A DNA stretch of 64,000 bases from JBQLZO01 sp052168315 (GTDB taxonomy: Bacteria; Planctomycetota; Phycisphaerae; Phycisphaerales; UBA1924), in NCBI GenBank assembly GCA_052168315.1, contig JBQLZO010000092.1, positions 1 to 64,000 of the forward strand, in the 5' to 3' direction. A model generated the notes under the pieces. That model made no database searches, was not told the DNA's origin, and was given only the letters and a program-made list of their open reading frames with translations. Made by a program: the position numbers and the translations under genes. This document shows, in pieces, positions 47,364 to 55,761 of the stretch; within the stretch, counting starts at the first letter, position 1; every line of letters begins with the position of its first letter.

Positions 47364-50300
47364 ATGGCATTGCACCAGGCACGAAGCGCGATCGCGATCG
47401 CGTTCGCGGTGTCCGCGTTCCCGGCGCTGGCGATGGGTCAGGCCGACCCGTTCGCGGTGACCGGCGCGGTGGAGGCGGCGGGATCGGGCGGGATCGGCGG
47501 GCTGCGGATTTCGGCGTCCGCGGCGTGGTACCAGCATCCTGCGGGGAGCGATGGGCCGCCGAACCCGGCGCTGATCGCGGCGTTCCCTGACCTTCAGTAC
47601 GACTCGTACTTCGCGCTCGATGGCGACCCGAACGGACAGGCAGCGCCATCGTCGTCTGACTATCTGGCGAACGGATTCGATGGGTGCGCGGGCCTGAGCT
47701 TCTTTACGGGGCAGGTCGCGCAGATCGGGGCGTGCTTCGCCGAGGTTGGCAAGGGCGGGGTTCAGTCGGTGCTGCGACCGGTGGAGGATGTCGATCGGGA
47801 GGCGGTGTTTCTGGGGCGGTACACGGTGCAGGGCGAGGGGGGCACGATCAGCGCGCAGTCGATCCTGATCGGGGTGACCGAGGATGGGGTGCAGGAGACG
47901 GTCGATGTGGGGATCGGGAAGGCGTTCCAGCACTCATCGGGGAATCAGTACACGCTGGTGGTCGAGTCGTTCGTCGTCCTGGCCGGGCAGGGCGTGGTGC
48001 GGGTCAACGACCTGTTCCTGGTCGCGGAGGAGGGCGCGAACAAGCCGGAGCCCGGCGCGTGCTGCTTCGGTGCGGGCGAGTGCGAGCTGTTGTTCGAGCA
48101 GGACTGCTTCGCGTTCGGCGGGCAGTACTTCGGCGATGGCACGGCGTGCCCGGGGATCGAGATCTTCGGGCTGCCGGTGGCGCCCGAGGACCTGGTCGAG
48201 CCGGCGGTGCGCGATCGCGATCGTCGGACGCCGATCGAGTGGCAGGACAAGATCCAGGGGTGGGCGTACGACATGGATGGGAACTTCGTGGACGATGAGA
48301 TCGACGCGGCGCTGGTGACGAACGCGGGCGATCCGCTGTCGGTGCTGCTGCTGCTCAACGATTGCCCGACGGAGGAGGATCTGGAGCGATTCGCCCAGGC
48401 CGGCACGGTGCGGTATGTGGCGAAGTACATCCCGGTGGTGATCCTGACGGATGTGATGCCCGCGGATGCGGTGGCGCTGGGGCAGGACCTCGCGGTGGCG
48501 GGGGTGGAGCTGGATCGCGAGGGCGAGTACACGCTGGACACCTCGACGGCGGCGATCCGGTACCGCGCGAGCGGGACCTACTCGCCGAACACGGTCGAGG
48601 ATGCGTATCCGGCGATCGATGGTTCGGGGACGAACATCGCGATCCTGGACAGCGGCGTGGACGATGGACATCAGTCGTTCAGCGGCGCGCTGGTGGCCGA
48701 GTACGATGCGCTGACCGACACGGAGAATCCGGGCGGCGGTGTGGACGATGTGACCGGGCACGGCACGCATGTGGCGGGGATCGCGCTCGGGCGGGGCAAC
48801 GGCGTGAGCAACCGGGGCGTGGCCCCGGGGGCGGGCCTCGTGGACATGCTGGTGGGCAACTTCGCGCCCTCGACGGCCGCGGTGGTGCTGGCGCTGGAGA
48901 AGTGCATCGAGCGCCGGGTGGACTGGAACATCGGCGTTGTGAACCTGAGCCTTGGGCTCGGGCCGGCGTCCGATGGGCTTGATGCGACCTCGCAGTTGGC
49001 CAGCCGGGTGGTGGACGCCGGGATCGTGGTGGTGGTGGCCTCGGGGAACAGCGGGATCGCAGACATCGATGCGCCCGGGGCCGCGGACAAGGTGATCACG
49101 GTGGGCGCGATCAACGACAACGGCACGGTGAGCCGTGTGGGCGATGCGATCGCTGGTTTCTCGACGATCGGCCCGCGCCTCGACGATGGCGACAGCAACG
49201 CCGAGGATGAGCAGAAGCCGGAGGTGACAGCGCCCGGTGTGGGGATCACTTCGGCGCAGTACAACACCGCGTCCGGGTACATCCCGCTGAACGGGACCTC
49301 GATGGCCTCGCCGCATGTGGCGGGTCTGGCGGCGCTGATCAAGAGCGCTGCGCCGAGCATCAACGCGGATTCGGTGACGAAGCTGATCATCGACACCTCC
49401 GAGGACTACGGCCCGGCGGGCTTCGATGTGCAGTACGGGTACGGGTATGTCGATGCGTTTGCGGCGATCGACGGGATCTCGACGGCGCTCACGACGGATG
49501 TGGGCTTCACGGTCGCGTGCTGCTCGAGTCCGGACATCGTGCCGAGCGATCCGACGATCGAGGAGAACGAGCCGAACTCGTTCACGGTGACCGTGACGAA
49601 CTTCGGCCCGAACGATGCGTTCGATGTGCAGGTGAACCTTGGGATCTACATCTTCTCGAACGGGGGCGAGAACTGGGAGATCTGCTCCGATGTGATCCCG
49701 TTCATCGCGTCCGGCGCGACGGCGTCGGTGACCTGCCCGTGGACGCCGTTCGCGTCCGGGCCGCCTCCCGGGTATGTGCACGGGTGCCTCAAGGCGAACA
49801 TCGCCTACGCGTTCGACAGCAACTTCGCGAACAACAAAGCGCAGCGGAACATCGACATCGAGCAGACGGCCTCGCCCGCGAAGTTCGACTTCCAGGTCAT
49901 GAACGACACGGATGAGGAGCTGCTGATCGTGCTGGCGCACGATCTCGAGGTGTGCGAGGGCCAGGGCCTGTGGGGTGCCGGGTTCGACCTGAACAACTTC
50001 GTCATGCAGCCGGGGCAGTGCCCGGTCGGCGTGCGGGCGGAGCTGGTGCCGCGCTTCCCGCAGGAGATGCCGCCCGGCTCGTTCGCGCAGGCGAATGTGA
50101 AGGTGGTCGGGTACTCGCTGCAGAAGGGCATCCCGTACGACCTCGGCGGCGTGCAGATCGTCGCGCAGACGCCCGAGTTCCAGGACTGCAACGAGAACGG
50201 GGCGAACGACTTGGCCGAACTGGCCACGGGCGCGGCGTTCGACTGCAACGAGAACGGGCTGCTCGACTCGTGCGACATCGCGCAGGGCAAGAGCGCGGAT

Positions 50301-50507
50301 GTCAATCAGAACGGGATCCCCGACGAGTGCGAGGACAAGGTTGTTCCGGTGTGCCCGGGCGATCTTGACGGCGACGGCGACACGGACTCGGACGATCTGG
50401 GCATCCTGCTCGGCGCGTTCGGGACCACGGGCGCCGGCGACCTGAACAACGACGGCCAGACGGATTCGGACGACCTGGGCATCCTGCTCAGTGACTTCGG
50501 GTGCTGA
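47364..50507 (+). CDS. Secreted subtilisin-family (S8) protease with CARDB-like and dockerin-like C-terminal domains
   Basis: 1047 residues. The signal peptide (1-25, ending ALAMGQ) is followed by a ~390-residue N-terminal region with a Cys-rich segment (CCFGAGECELLFEQDC). The peptidase S8 domain has all three catalytic residues: D429 (ILDSGVDD), H466 (GHGTHVAG) and S646 (NGTSMASPH). Next is a CARDB-like beta-sandwich (NSFTVTVTNFGPNDAFDVQV), a further beta domain, then DCNENGANDLAEL and DCNENGLLDSCDI Ca-binding repeats, and a Cys-bracketed double EF-hand tail (DLDGDGDTDSDDLGILL, DLNNDGQTDSDDLGILL) ending FGC. GGAGG 8 nt before the ATG decides the start. It is likely an extracellular protease. 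Confidence 0.94.
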   Translation: MALHQARSAIAIAFAVSAFPALAMGQADPFAVTGAVEAAGSGGIGGLRISASAAWYQHPAGSDGPPNPALIAAFPDLQYDSYFALDGDPNGQAAPSSSDYLANGFDGCAGLSFFTGQVAQIGACFAEVGKGGVQSVLRPVEDVDREAVFLGRYTVQGEGGTISAQSILIGVTEDGVQETVDVGIGKAFQHSSGNQYTLVVESFVVLAGQGVVRVNDLFLVAEEGANKPEPGACCFGAGECELLFEQDCFAFGGQYFGDGTACPGIEIFGLPVAPEDLVEPAVRDRDRRTPIEWQDKIQGWAYDMDGNFVDDEIDAALVTNAGDPLSVLLLLNDCPTEEDLERFAQAGTVRYVAKYIPVVILTDVMPADAVALGQDLAVAGVELDREGEYTLDTSTAAIRYRASGTYSPNTVEDAYPAIDGSGTNIAILDSGVDDGHQSFSGALVAEYDALTDTENPGGGVDDVTGHGTHVAGIALGRGNGVSNRGVAPGAGLVDMLVGNFAPSTAAVVLALEKCIERRVDWNIGVVNLSLGLGPASDGLDATSQLASRVVDAGIVVVVASGNSGIADIDAPGAADKVITVGAINDNGTVSRVGDAIAGFSTIGPRLDDGDSNAEDEQKPEVTAPGVGITSAQYNTASGYIPLNGTSMASPHVAGLAALIKSAAPSINADSVTKLIIDTSEDYGPAGFDVQYGYGYVDAFAAIDGISTALTTDVGFTVACCSSPDIVPSDPTIEENEPNSFTVTVTNFGPNDAFDVQVNLGIYIFSNGGENWEICSDVIPFIASGATASVTCPWTPFASGPPPGYVHGCLKANIAYAFDSNFANNKAQRNIDIEQTASPAKFDFQVMNDTDEELLIVLAHDLEVCEGQGLWGAGFDLNNFVMQPGQCPVGVRAELVPRFPQEMPPGSFAQANVKVVGYSLQKGIPYDLGGVQIVAQTPEFQDCNENGANDLAELATGAAFDCNENGLLDSCDIAQGKSADVNQNGIPDECEDKVVPVCPGDLDGDGDTDSDDLGILLGAFGTTGAGDLNNDGQTDSDDLGILLSDFGC

Positions 50508-50565
50508 GGCGTTCCGGTCGGTGCGGATCGGTGTGATCGACCCGTGCCGCCCGGCTGAACCCCTT

Positions 50566-50593
50566 TCCCCGAGCGCCGGCAGGCGCTCGGGGA
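50566..50593. terminator. Strong hairpin between the convergent S8 protease and HglS genes
   Basis: A perfect 12-bp stem (TCCCCGAGCGCC with GGCGCTCGGGGA) has a GGCA loop and no T-run on either side. It serves as a 3' barrier for either strand, with termination strength uncertain. Confidence 0.65.
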
Positions 50594-50659
50594 GGATTGA
50601 CAGGCACCCGGGGGGCCTCGGGCGGGGAAACGGGTTGTGGAATCGGCGCGTGGCGCGGA

Positions 50660-52390
50660 TCAGTGGGTGCGCCCGGCGGCGGTGGCGCGGTGGCGTTGGA
50701 CGCCCGGGGGGCATGCGGTGGCGTCGCGCTCGAGCGTTTCCCGCAATTCGGGCTGGAGGGAGTCGAGCAGACCGAGTTCGGCGTAGGTGTGGAGCAGCGA
50801 GTCGGCCTGCATAGCGCGGTAGGCGGCGTCGGAGTCGATGATGGGGCGGTCGAGGATTTCTTCGAGCATCTGGCGGGTGTACTCGGGCTTGCGCTCGGCC
50901 GTGGACTTGGTGCCGTACTGGCTGAGGTTCGAGGCGAAGATGCCGGCGGCGCTGACGGGGAGGAAGTCTTCGTACCGGAGGCCTTCAGCGCGGACGAGGC
51001 CGCGGCGGATGAGTTCGTGGATGTCGGTGGTGTCGATCGTGCCCCGGGCGTTCATGCCCGCGGCGGTTGGTTCGTATCGCCCGTAGACGAGTTCCTGTCC
51101 GAGGAGTTCGCGGAGGGTCTTGGGGAATGGCTCGAAGTGGCGGGCATAGGCGGCCTCGCGCGCTTCGAGCGGTTGTTTGGCGAGGCCGGGATCGGCGGCC
51201 TTTTCGGCTTCGGCGCTCTCGAGGCAGCGGTCGTAGAGCGCGCGGCCGGCTTGTGTGGTGGCGTAGAAGCGCTGCTCGATCTCGCCGAATCGGGCGGTGT
51301 GGACGGTGTCGATCTCGGTGCCATCCGGGTTGGTGAACCGGACGGGCTCGGTGAGCGCCTTGTACGCATCCTGCCGGAGGAGCACCGGGGTGCCCGCTGC
51401 GGGGCCCTCTGTTGAGTCCTTGAAGCCGTTGTGCGGGAGGCGGGCGAGGTCGAGGTCGGGTGCTGAGAGTCGGGCGACGAGCGCATCGATGAGGCGTTCG
51501 GCCGTGCCTTCCGGCGGGGTGGTGGTTTCCAGTGCGAGGATCTGCTCTCGCGACATGTGCTTGAAGTGGAGGGCCATGAAGTCCTGGTCGGCATCGCGCT
51601 GGAGGCGATCGAGCGCGGATGTTGCCTGTCGGCGGAAAGTCGGCTCGTCGATCTCGCCGAGGCAGAACTTCATGGACGCGGTGTAGAGGTCCATGCAGAA
51701 GGTGTTGGGGGTGAGGTGGTTGAGGTGGTGCGCGCCGAAGCAGGCGATGTCGGCGGCGATCTTGAAGCCGGCATCGCAGAGGTGTTTGTAGAGGTCGTGG
51801 TCGCGGGCCTCGGCGGTCCATTTGAAGATCCGCTGGACGCCCTCGGCGATGAGGGCGTTCGCATCGGATTCAGAGAGTCCGGCGTCCTGTTCGCACTTCT
51901 CGATGAGCTGTTTGGCGCGATCGGAGAAGACCTGTCGCTGCGCGAGCAGGGTCTCGATGCGCTGCTGGGTCTGGGCATCGAAATAGTCCGTGCGGAGGAG
52001 GGAGGTGAAGACGCGGTGCTCCGGGTTGGCGCGGGAGCGGAAGGCGGTGGCGATGACGGGCTGGCTCTTGGCACCGACGCTGGTCATGTCGTAGAAGTTG
52101 TGGGGCTCCATGCCGAAGCAGGCGAAGAAGCGGGCGATCCAGCGGTACTCATCGGCGCGCCCGATGCGGATGGCGCCGTGGCGTTCGCCGGAGGTGCGAT
52201 CGATCTGTTCGTCGGTGATCTCGAACCCGCGGTGGAGGCGGGCGAGCAGGTCGCAGACGGCGCGGTTGCAGGCCTGGTTCACGGCCAGCGACTTGTCGTA
52301 CAGCGGGACTTCTTCGCCGAACATCCGGGAGAGTTCGGCGAAGAGCCGGTTCTGCATGTCGGTTCGGTCGGCGAAGGCGGCGTGTGTCAT
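50660..52390 (-). CDS. DUF1338 protein, 2-oxoadipate dioxygenase/decarboxylase (HglS/YdcJ) family
   Basis: 576 residues. The family marks are SGERHGAIRIG (with the first metal-binding His), FFACFGMEPHNFYDMTSVGA, ACFGAHHLNHLTPNT and the C-terminal FEPFPKTLRELLGQELVYGR, YEDFLPVSAAGIFASNL. HglS is a non-haem Fe(II) enzyme of the VOC fold that turns 2-oxoadipate into 2-hydroxyglutarate in lysine breakdown. This protein is longer than the ~460-residue type, with insertions in the middle. No other lysine-catabolic gene is nearby. The ATG at 52390 is 5 nt after a TAACAT box. Confidence 0.85.
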   Translation of the reverse strand: MTHAAFADRTDMQNRLFAELSRMFGEEVPLYDKSLAVNQACNRAVCDLLARLHRGFEITDEQIDRTSGERHGAIRIGRADEYRWIARFFACFGMEPHNFYDMTSVGAKSQPVIATAFRSRANPEHRVFTSLLRTDYFDAQTQQRIETLLAQRQVFSDRAKQLIEKCEQDAGLSESDANALIAEGVQRIFKWTAEARDHDLYKHLCDAGFKIAADIACFGAHHLNHLTPNTFCMDLYTASMKFCLGEIDEPTFRRQATSALDRLQRDADQDFMALHFKHMSREQILALETTTPPEGTAERLIDALVARLSAPDLDLARLPHNGFKDSTEGPAAGTPVLLRQDAYKALTEPVRFTNPDGTEIDTVHTARFGEIEQRFYATTQAGRALYDRCLESAEAEKAADPGLAKQPLEAREAAYARHFEPFPKTLRELLGQELVYGRYEPTAAGMNARGTIDTTDIHELIRRGLVRAEGLRYEDFLPVSAAGIFASNLSQYGTKSTAERKPEYTRQMLEEILDRPIIDSDAAYRAMQADSLLHTYAELGLLDSLQPELRETLERDATACPPGVQRHRATAAGRTH

Positions 52391-52703
52391 GTGGGATGTT
52401 AGGGTGGAGGGGGTTGGTTGTCCGATGCGCGCGGCGCGGAGCGGGGAGGATGGGAGGGGTCGGCGGTTGCCCGATGCTTGCCATCGGGCGTGGGGGCGTG
52501 GGATCGGTGTGGGAATGGTCATTCGTCGCCCGGTGGCGCGCGGCGGCGCGGGGGATCGGGGTGGTGGGCGGTTATGGGTCTGGCGGGTTCGTGCTGGGTG
52601 GTGGGCGTCGGGGCGAGGGCGATGGTTCGGGCGGTCGGGGTGCGCGATCTTGGGTGTGGTGTTACGCTCGTGGCTCACTCAGTCGTTGTTGAGGAGGTGT
52701 GCG
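52391..52703. other. 313-bp divergent region between the HglS and GNAT-like genes
   Basis: It contains the minus-strand TAACAT box and, on plus, a weak TACGCT (near 52663) with the GAGGAGG ribosome binding site at 52691-52697. The rest is GC-rich with no gene or repeat I can support. Confidence 0.5.
52396..52401 (-). promoter_or_regulatory. Candidate -10 box of a leaderless HglS transcript
   Basis: Minus-strand TAACAT, five bases (CCCAC), then the ATG at 52390. Confidence 0.5.
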
Positions 52704-53396
52704 ATGAGGCGTGTGCTGGGAGCGATGTGCGTGGTGGTGGTGGCGATGGGCGGATGCGCTCAGAGCACGCCCCGGTCATGGGAGATGGTCGAGGGGCAGG
52801 CGCCGGCGGATGCGGAGAGCGGCGTGAGCGAATCGGCCTGGTCGCCGGACTTTCGTCCGCCCGTTGAGTGGGTGTCGCCGCGGCTGCGGCTCGAGCCGCT
52901 GGGGCCTGAGCACAACGCGATGGACTTCGCGGCGGCGCAGGGGAGCCGCGAGCACCTGCAGCGGACGCTGCAGTGGGGCGGGTGGCCGAGCGCCGATGCG
53001 ACGCCGGAGGAGAACCTGAGTGATCTGGAGCGGCACGCCGGTGAGTTCGAGCGGCGGGAGGCGTACGCGTACACGGTGCTCTCGCCCGATTGGGGGCGGT
53101 GTCTTGGGTGTGTGTACATCAACCCGGTTGGGGCGAAGGGCGCGCCGGAGTTTCCGGATCGGGCACGGGTGGCGTTCTGGGTGATCGAGCCGGAGGTGGG
53201 CAACGATCTCGATCGTGAACTGGTGAGCGAGACGCTGGCGATGATCGAGTCGGCGTATCCGATCGATCGTGTTGACTTCTCGATCCCGGTCCAGAACGAA
53301 CGGGGCGCGAGCGTGCTGGCATCGCTCGGGCTGGAAGAGATCGATCCGGCTCCGAACGGGAATCGCGTGTTTGTCTGGCGGCGTGCGGGTGGGTGA
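52704..53396 (+). CDS. Lipoprotein with a GNAT-like acetyltransferase domain
   Basis: 230 residues. The N-terminus is a lipoprotein signal (MRRVLGAMCVVVVAMGGC, lipobox MGGC, Cys 18). From residue ~55 the sequence follows the GNAT acetyltransferase plan: SPRLRLEPLGPEHNAMDF, AYAYTVLSPDWGRCLGCVYI (beta 3-4), RVAFWVIEPEVGNDLDRELV (beta 4 and helix 3) and VDFSIPVQNERGASVLASLG (the Asn and helix of the C-terminal part). The acetyl-CoA P-loop (Q/R-x-x-G-x-G/A) is not visible; EPEVGNDLD lies where it should be. GNAT enzymes need cytosolic acetyl-CoA, so an exported one is odd and may have lost catalysis. GAGGAGG 6 nt before the ATG sets this start firmly. Confidence 0.8.
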   Translation: MRRVLGAMCVVVVAMGGCAQSTPRSWEMVEGQAPADAESGVSESAWSPDFRPPVEWVSPRLRLEPLGPEHNAMDFAAAQGSREHLQRTLQWGGWPSADATPEENLSDLERHAGEFERREAYAYTVLSPDWGRCLGCVYINPVGAKGAPEFPDRARVAFWVIEPEVGNDLDRELVSETLAMIESAYPIDRVDFSIPVQNERGASVLASLGLEEIDPAPNGNRVFVWRRAGG

Positions 53397-53471
53397 GGTT
53401 GCCGCTCGATTGCGGGCCCGACTGAAGGCGGTGAGTGGGATGGGCGGGTCGTCGGACTGACCCTCTGGTCG

Positions 53472-54863
53472 TCAGCGCAGCCCTTGGCGGGGGTTGGTTG
53501 TGGCTCGGCGCTTCTCGTTTTCCCAGGCTTCCTGGTCGGCTCGGTCGGGGATTCGGCCGAAGGCGATCTTGGAGTCCATGCGGTGGCGGTGGTGGTGGAC
53601 CGCGCCGAGGTAGATGGTGTGGCGTCCCCATTTCTGTTCGGCGGTGTCGAGGGCGGCCGAGAGTCGGCGGAGGCGTTCGCGTTCGGGTTGGTCGAAGAGC
53701 AGGGGGGTTGCGGTGGCGGCGGCATCATCGAGCCCGGAGAGGGTCATGGAGACCTGGCGGAAGGGTTCCCAGCGGCGGAGGGCGTGCGGATCGCGGGCCC
53801 ATGGGCGGGTGGCCCATGCGGACTCGAAGGCGCGGATGAGGGTGAGGGTGTCATCGTCGGCGTCGAGCGGGCGTTCGATGGTCCATCGCTCGGGGTGGTT
53901 CCAGGAGCGGACCTCGATGGTGAGGCGGTGCGCCGCGGCCGTGGTGTGACGGAGGCGGAACGCGCCTCTGCAGATGAGCCTGACGAGCACGGCGTGGGCG
54001 CCGTGGTCGTTGCGGTGGTCGGGGGAGAGGACATTGGACTGGTTGATGGTGCGGCGGCAGGTGGTGGGCTCGGGGAGGTCGTGGCCCTGGAGGGCGAGGA
54101 GCCATGACTCGCCGGCGACGCCGCCCCAGATGCGGCGGGCATCCTTGGGCGTGAGGTTCCAGAGGTCGGTGATGGAGCGGATGCCGGCGGCGTGGAGGCG
54201 GGTAAGCATGCCCGGGCCGATGCCGGGGAGGTCGTTGAGCGCGAGGTGTTCGATGCGTTGTGGGAGGTCGTCGGGCGTGAGGATGGTGAGCCCATCGGGT
54301 TTGTGGAGGTCGGAGGCGATCTTGGCGAGCAGTCGGGTGGGCGCGATGCCGATGGAGCAGGTGAGGGTTGGGCCGAGGTCGGCGCGGAGCTGGGCCTTGA
54401 TGGTGCGGGCGAGTTCTGCGGCGTGCTCGGGGTGGCGCTGGTTGCGGAGGAGGCGGATGGCCCACTCGTCGATGGAGTAGACGCGGTGGATGGGCGCGCA
54501 CTTATCGACGCTGGCGAGGATGGCGTGGTGGACCTCGACATAGACGGGCGGCCGGGCCGGGACGAAGGTGATGGCCGGGCAGAGGCGGCGGGCTTCGGGG
54601 ACGGAGGTGCCGACGCGGATGCCGAGGCGTTTGGCATCGTGGCTCGCGGCGATGACGGAGGTGCCTTCGGCGATCATGGGGACCACGGCGACCGGACGAT
54701 CGCGGAGTTCGGGGTTGAGGTGCTGCTCGACGGAGGCGAAGAAGCTGTTCATGTCGACGAAGAGCCAGTTGAGTGCGGGGGCGCGGGGGCTGGCGTCCGA
54801 GTCGGGCGCGGGGTTGGGAGCGGGATGGGGGCCGGGGTTGTGGCTCGGGGGCGGGGCGTGCAT
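53472..54863 (-). CDS. Y-family DNA polymerase (DinB/UmuC-like)
   Basis: 463 residues. After a Pro/Asn/Ala-rich N-terminus of ~30 residues come the catalytic stretches NWLFVDMNSFFASVEQHLNP (first Asp and steric-gate region) and HRVYSIDEWAIRLLRN (Asp-Glu pair), then LTCSIGIAPTRLLAKIASDL, the helix-hairpin-helix LNDLPGIGPGMLTRLHAAGI and a little-finger domain (LTIEVRSWNHPERWTIERPL). Such enzymes copy damaged DNA. In most family members the residue after SIDE is small (Ala, Cys or Ser); here it is Trp. No clear clamp-binding peptide is seen at the C-terminus. ATG 54863 lies 5 nt after TATTGT; an in-frame TTG at 54884 is rejected. Confidence 0.88.
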   Translation of the reverse strand: MHAPPPSHNPGPHPAPNPAPDSDASPRAPALNWLFVDMNSFFASVEQHLNPELRDRPVAVVPMIAEGTSVIAASHDAKRLGIRVGTSVPEARRLCPAITFVPARPPVYVEVHHAILASVDKCAPIHRVYSIDEWAIRLLRNQRHPEHAAELARTIKAQLRADLGPTLTCSIGIAPTRLLAKIASDLHKPDGLTILTPDDLPQRIEHLALNDLPGIGPGMLTRLHAAGIRSITDLWNLTPKDARRIWGGVAGESWLLALQGHDLPEPTTCRRTINQSNVLSPDHRNDHGAHAVLVRLICRGAFRLRHTTAAAHRLTIEVRSWNHPERWTIERPLDADDDTLTLIRAFESAWATRPWARDPHALRRWEPFRQVSMTLSGLDDAAATATPLLFDQPERERLRRLSAALDTAEQKWGRHTIYLGAVHHHRHRMDSKIAFGRIPDRADQEAWENEKRRATTNPRQGLR

Positions 54864-54868
54864 ACCAA

Positions 54869-54874
54869 ACAATA
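54869..54874 (-). promoter_or_regulatory. Candidate -10 box of a leaderless Y-family polymerase transcript
   Basis: Minus-strand TATTGT, five bases (TTGGT), then the ATG at 54863. Confidence 0.45.
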
Positions 54875-55023
54875 TGCGAACCAATGGAGTGGCGGGGTCG
54901 CAGCGGGGGCGGGATTCGGGTTGGGCGTTGGGAAAGGGTGGCGCGGGGTGGGGCGGGATTCCGCGTCGAGGGGAGGCTTGGATGGGGCCTGGAGCGGGCG
55001 TGGGGTAGCGGAGGTGCGGCGCG

Positions 55024-55761
55024 ATGGCGATTGCATGGATGGATGCGGGGGTTCCTGAGGTAGACTCGGACCGTTCGGCGGCCGCGGTGCCGGCGCGGGC
55101 GGATGCGGGCGCGAACGGATCGGCGGGTTCGATGTCGAACGATGGTGCTGGCGTTGGCGTTGGTGGCGGCGGTGTCGATTCGGCGGGGGATCTGACGATG
55201 CTGCTCCGCGCGTCGGCGTCGGGCGATCCGGCGGATGCCGAGCGGCTGATGCTCGCGATCTACGACGACATGAAGCGGCTGGCGGCGAGCCAGCTGCGCG
55301 GGGAGCGCTCGGACCACACGCTCGATCCGACGGCGCTGGTGCACGAGGCGTACCTGCGGCTGGTGAACCAGCGGACGGCGGAGTGGAACGACCGCGTGCA
55401 TTTTTTCTCGATCGCAGCGCGGATCATCCGGCGGGTGCTGATCGACCATGCGCGGGAGCGGAACGCGCTCAAGCGCGGCGGGTCGCGGCGTTCGATCTCG
55501 ATCGAGCGGTGCGAGATCGCCACGCCGGAGCGGGATGTGGACCTGGAGGCGCTGGACGAGGCGCTCGAGGAGCTGGCGGAGCTGAGCGAGCGGCAGGCGC
55601 GGATCGTGGAGCTGAAGTTCTTCGGCGGGCTGACGATCGCGGAGATCGGTGAGGCGCTGTCGATCGGCGCTCGGACGGTGGACCGCGAGTGGCAGGTGGC
55701 GCGCGGCTGGCTGTTCGACCGGCTCTCGGAAACGGGGTGCGAGCCGAGCGATGAGGGCTGA
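55024..55761 (+). CDS. RNA polymerase sigma-70 family factor, ECF type (TIGR02999-like)
   Basis: 245 residues from ATG 55024, which has GGAGG 9 nt upstream; GTG 55087 and ATG 55132 are alternatives because the first ~60 residues are low-complexity. Region 2 is LYDDMKRLAA-like here (LMLAIYDDMKRLAASQLRGE), then TLDPTALVHEAYLRLVNQRT and VHFFSIAARIIRRVLIDHAR. Region 4 is LSERQARIVELKFFGGLTIAEIGEALSIGARTV with the helix-turn-helix. There is no anti-sigma gene; instead its last 11 bases overlap the start of a Ser/Thr kinase gene, the usual partner of this sigma group in planctomycetes. Control by phosphorylation is therefore likely (inference). Confidence 0.9.
   Translation: MAIAWMDAGVPEVDSDRSAAAVPARADAGANGSAGSMSNDGAGVGVGGGGVDSAGDLTMLLRASASGDPADAERLMLAIYDDMKRLAASQLRGERSDHTLDPTALVHEAYLRLVNQRTAEWNDRVHFFSIAARIIRRVLIDHARERNALKRGGSRRSISIERCEIATPERDVDLEALDEALEELAELSERQARIVELKFFGGLTIAEIGEALSIGARTVDREWQVARGWLFDRLSETGCEPSDEG

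Noticed and set aside
47934..50714. 926-codon open frame antisense to the S8 protease
   Set aside because: It is Arg/His/Val-rich with no domain, fully opposite a gene with an intact catalytic triad; such frames are a by-product of high GC and biased third positions.
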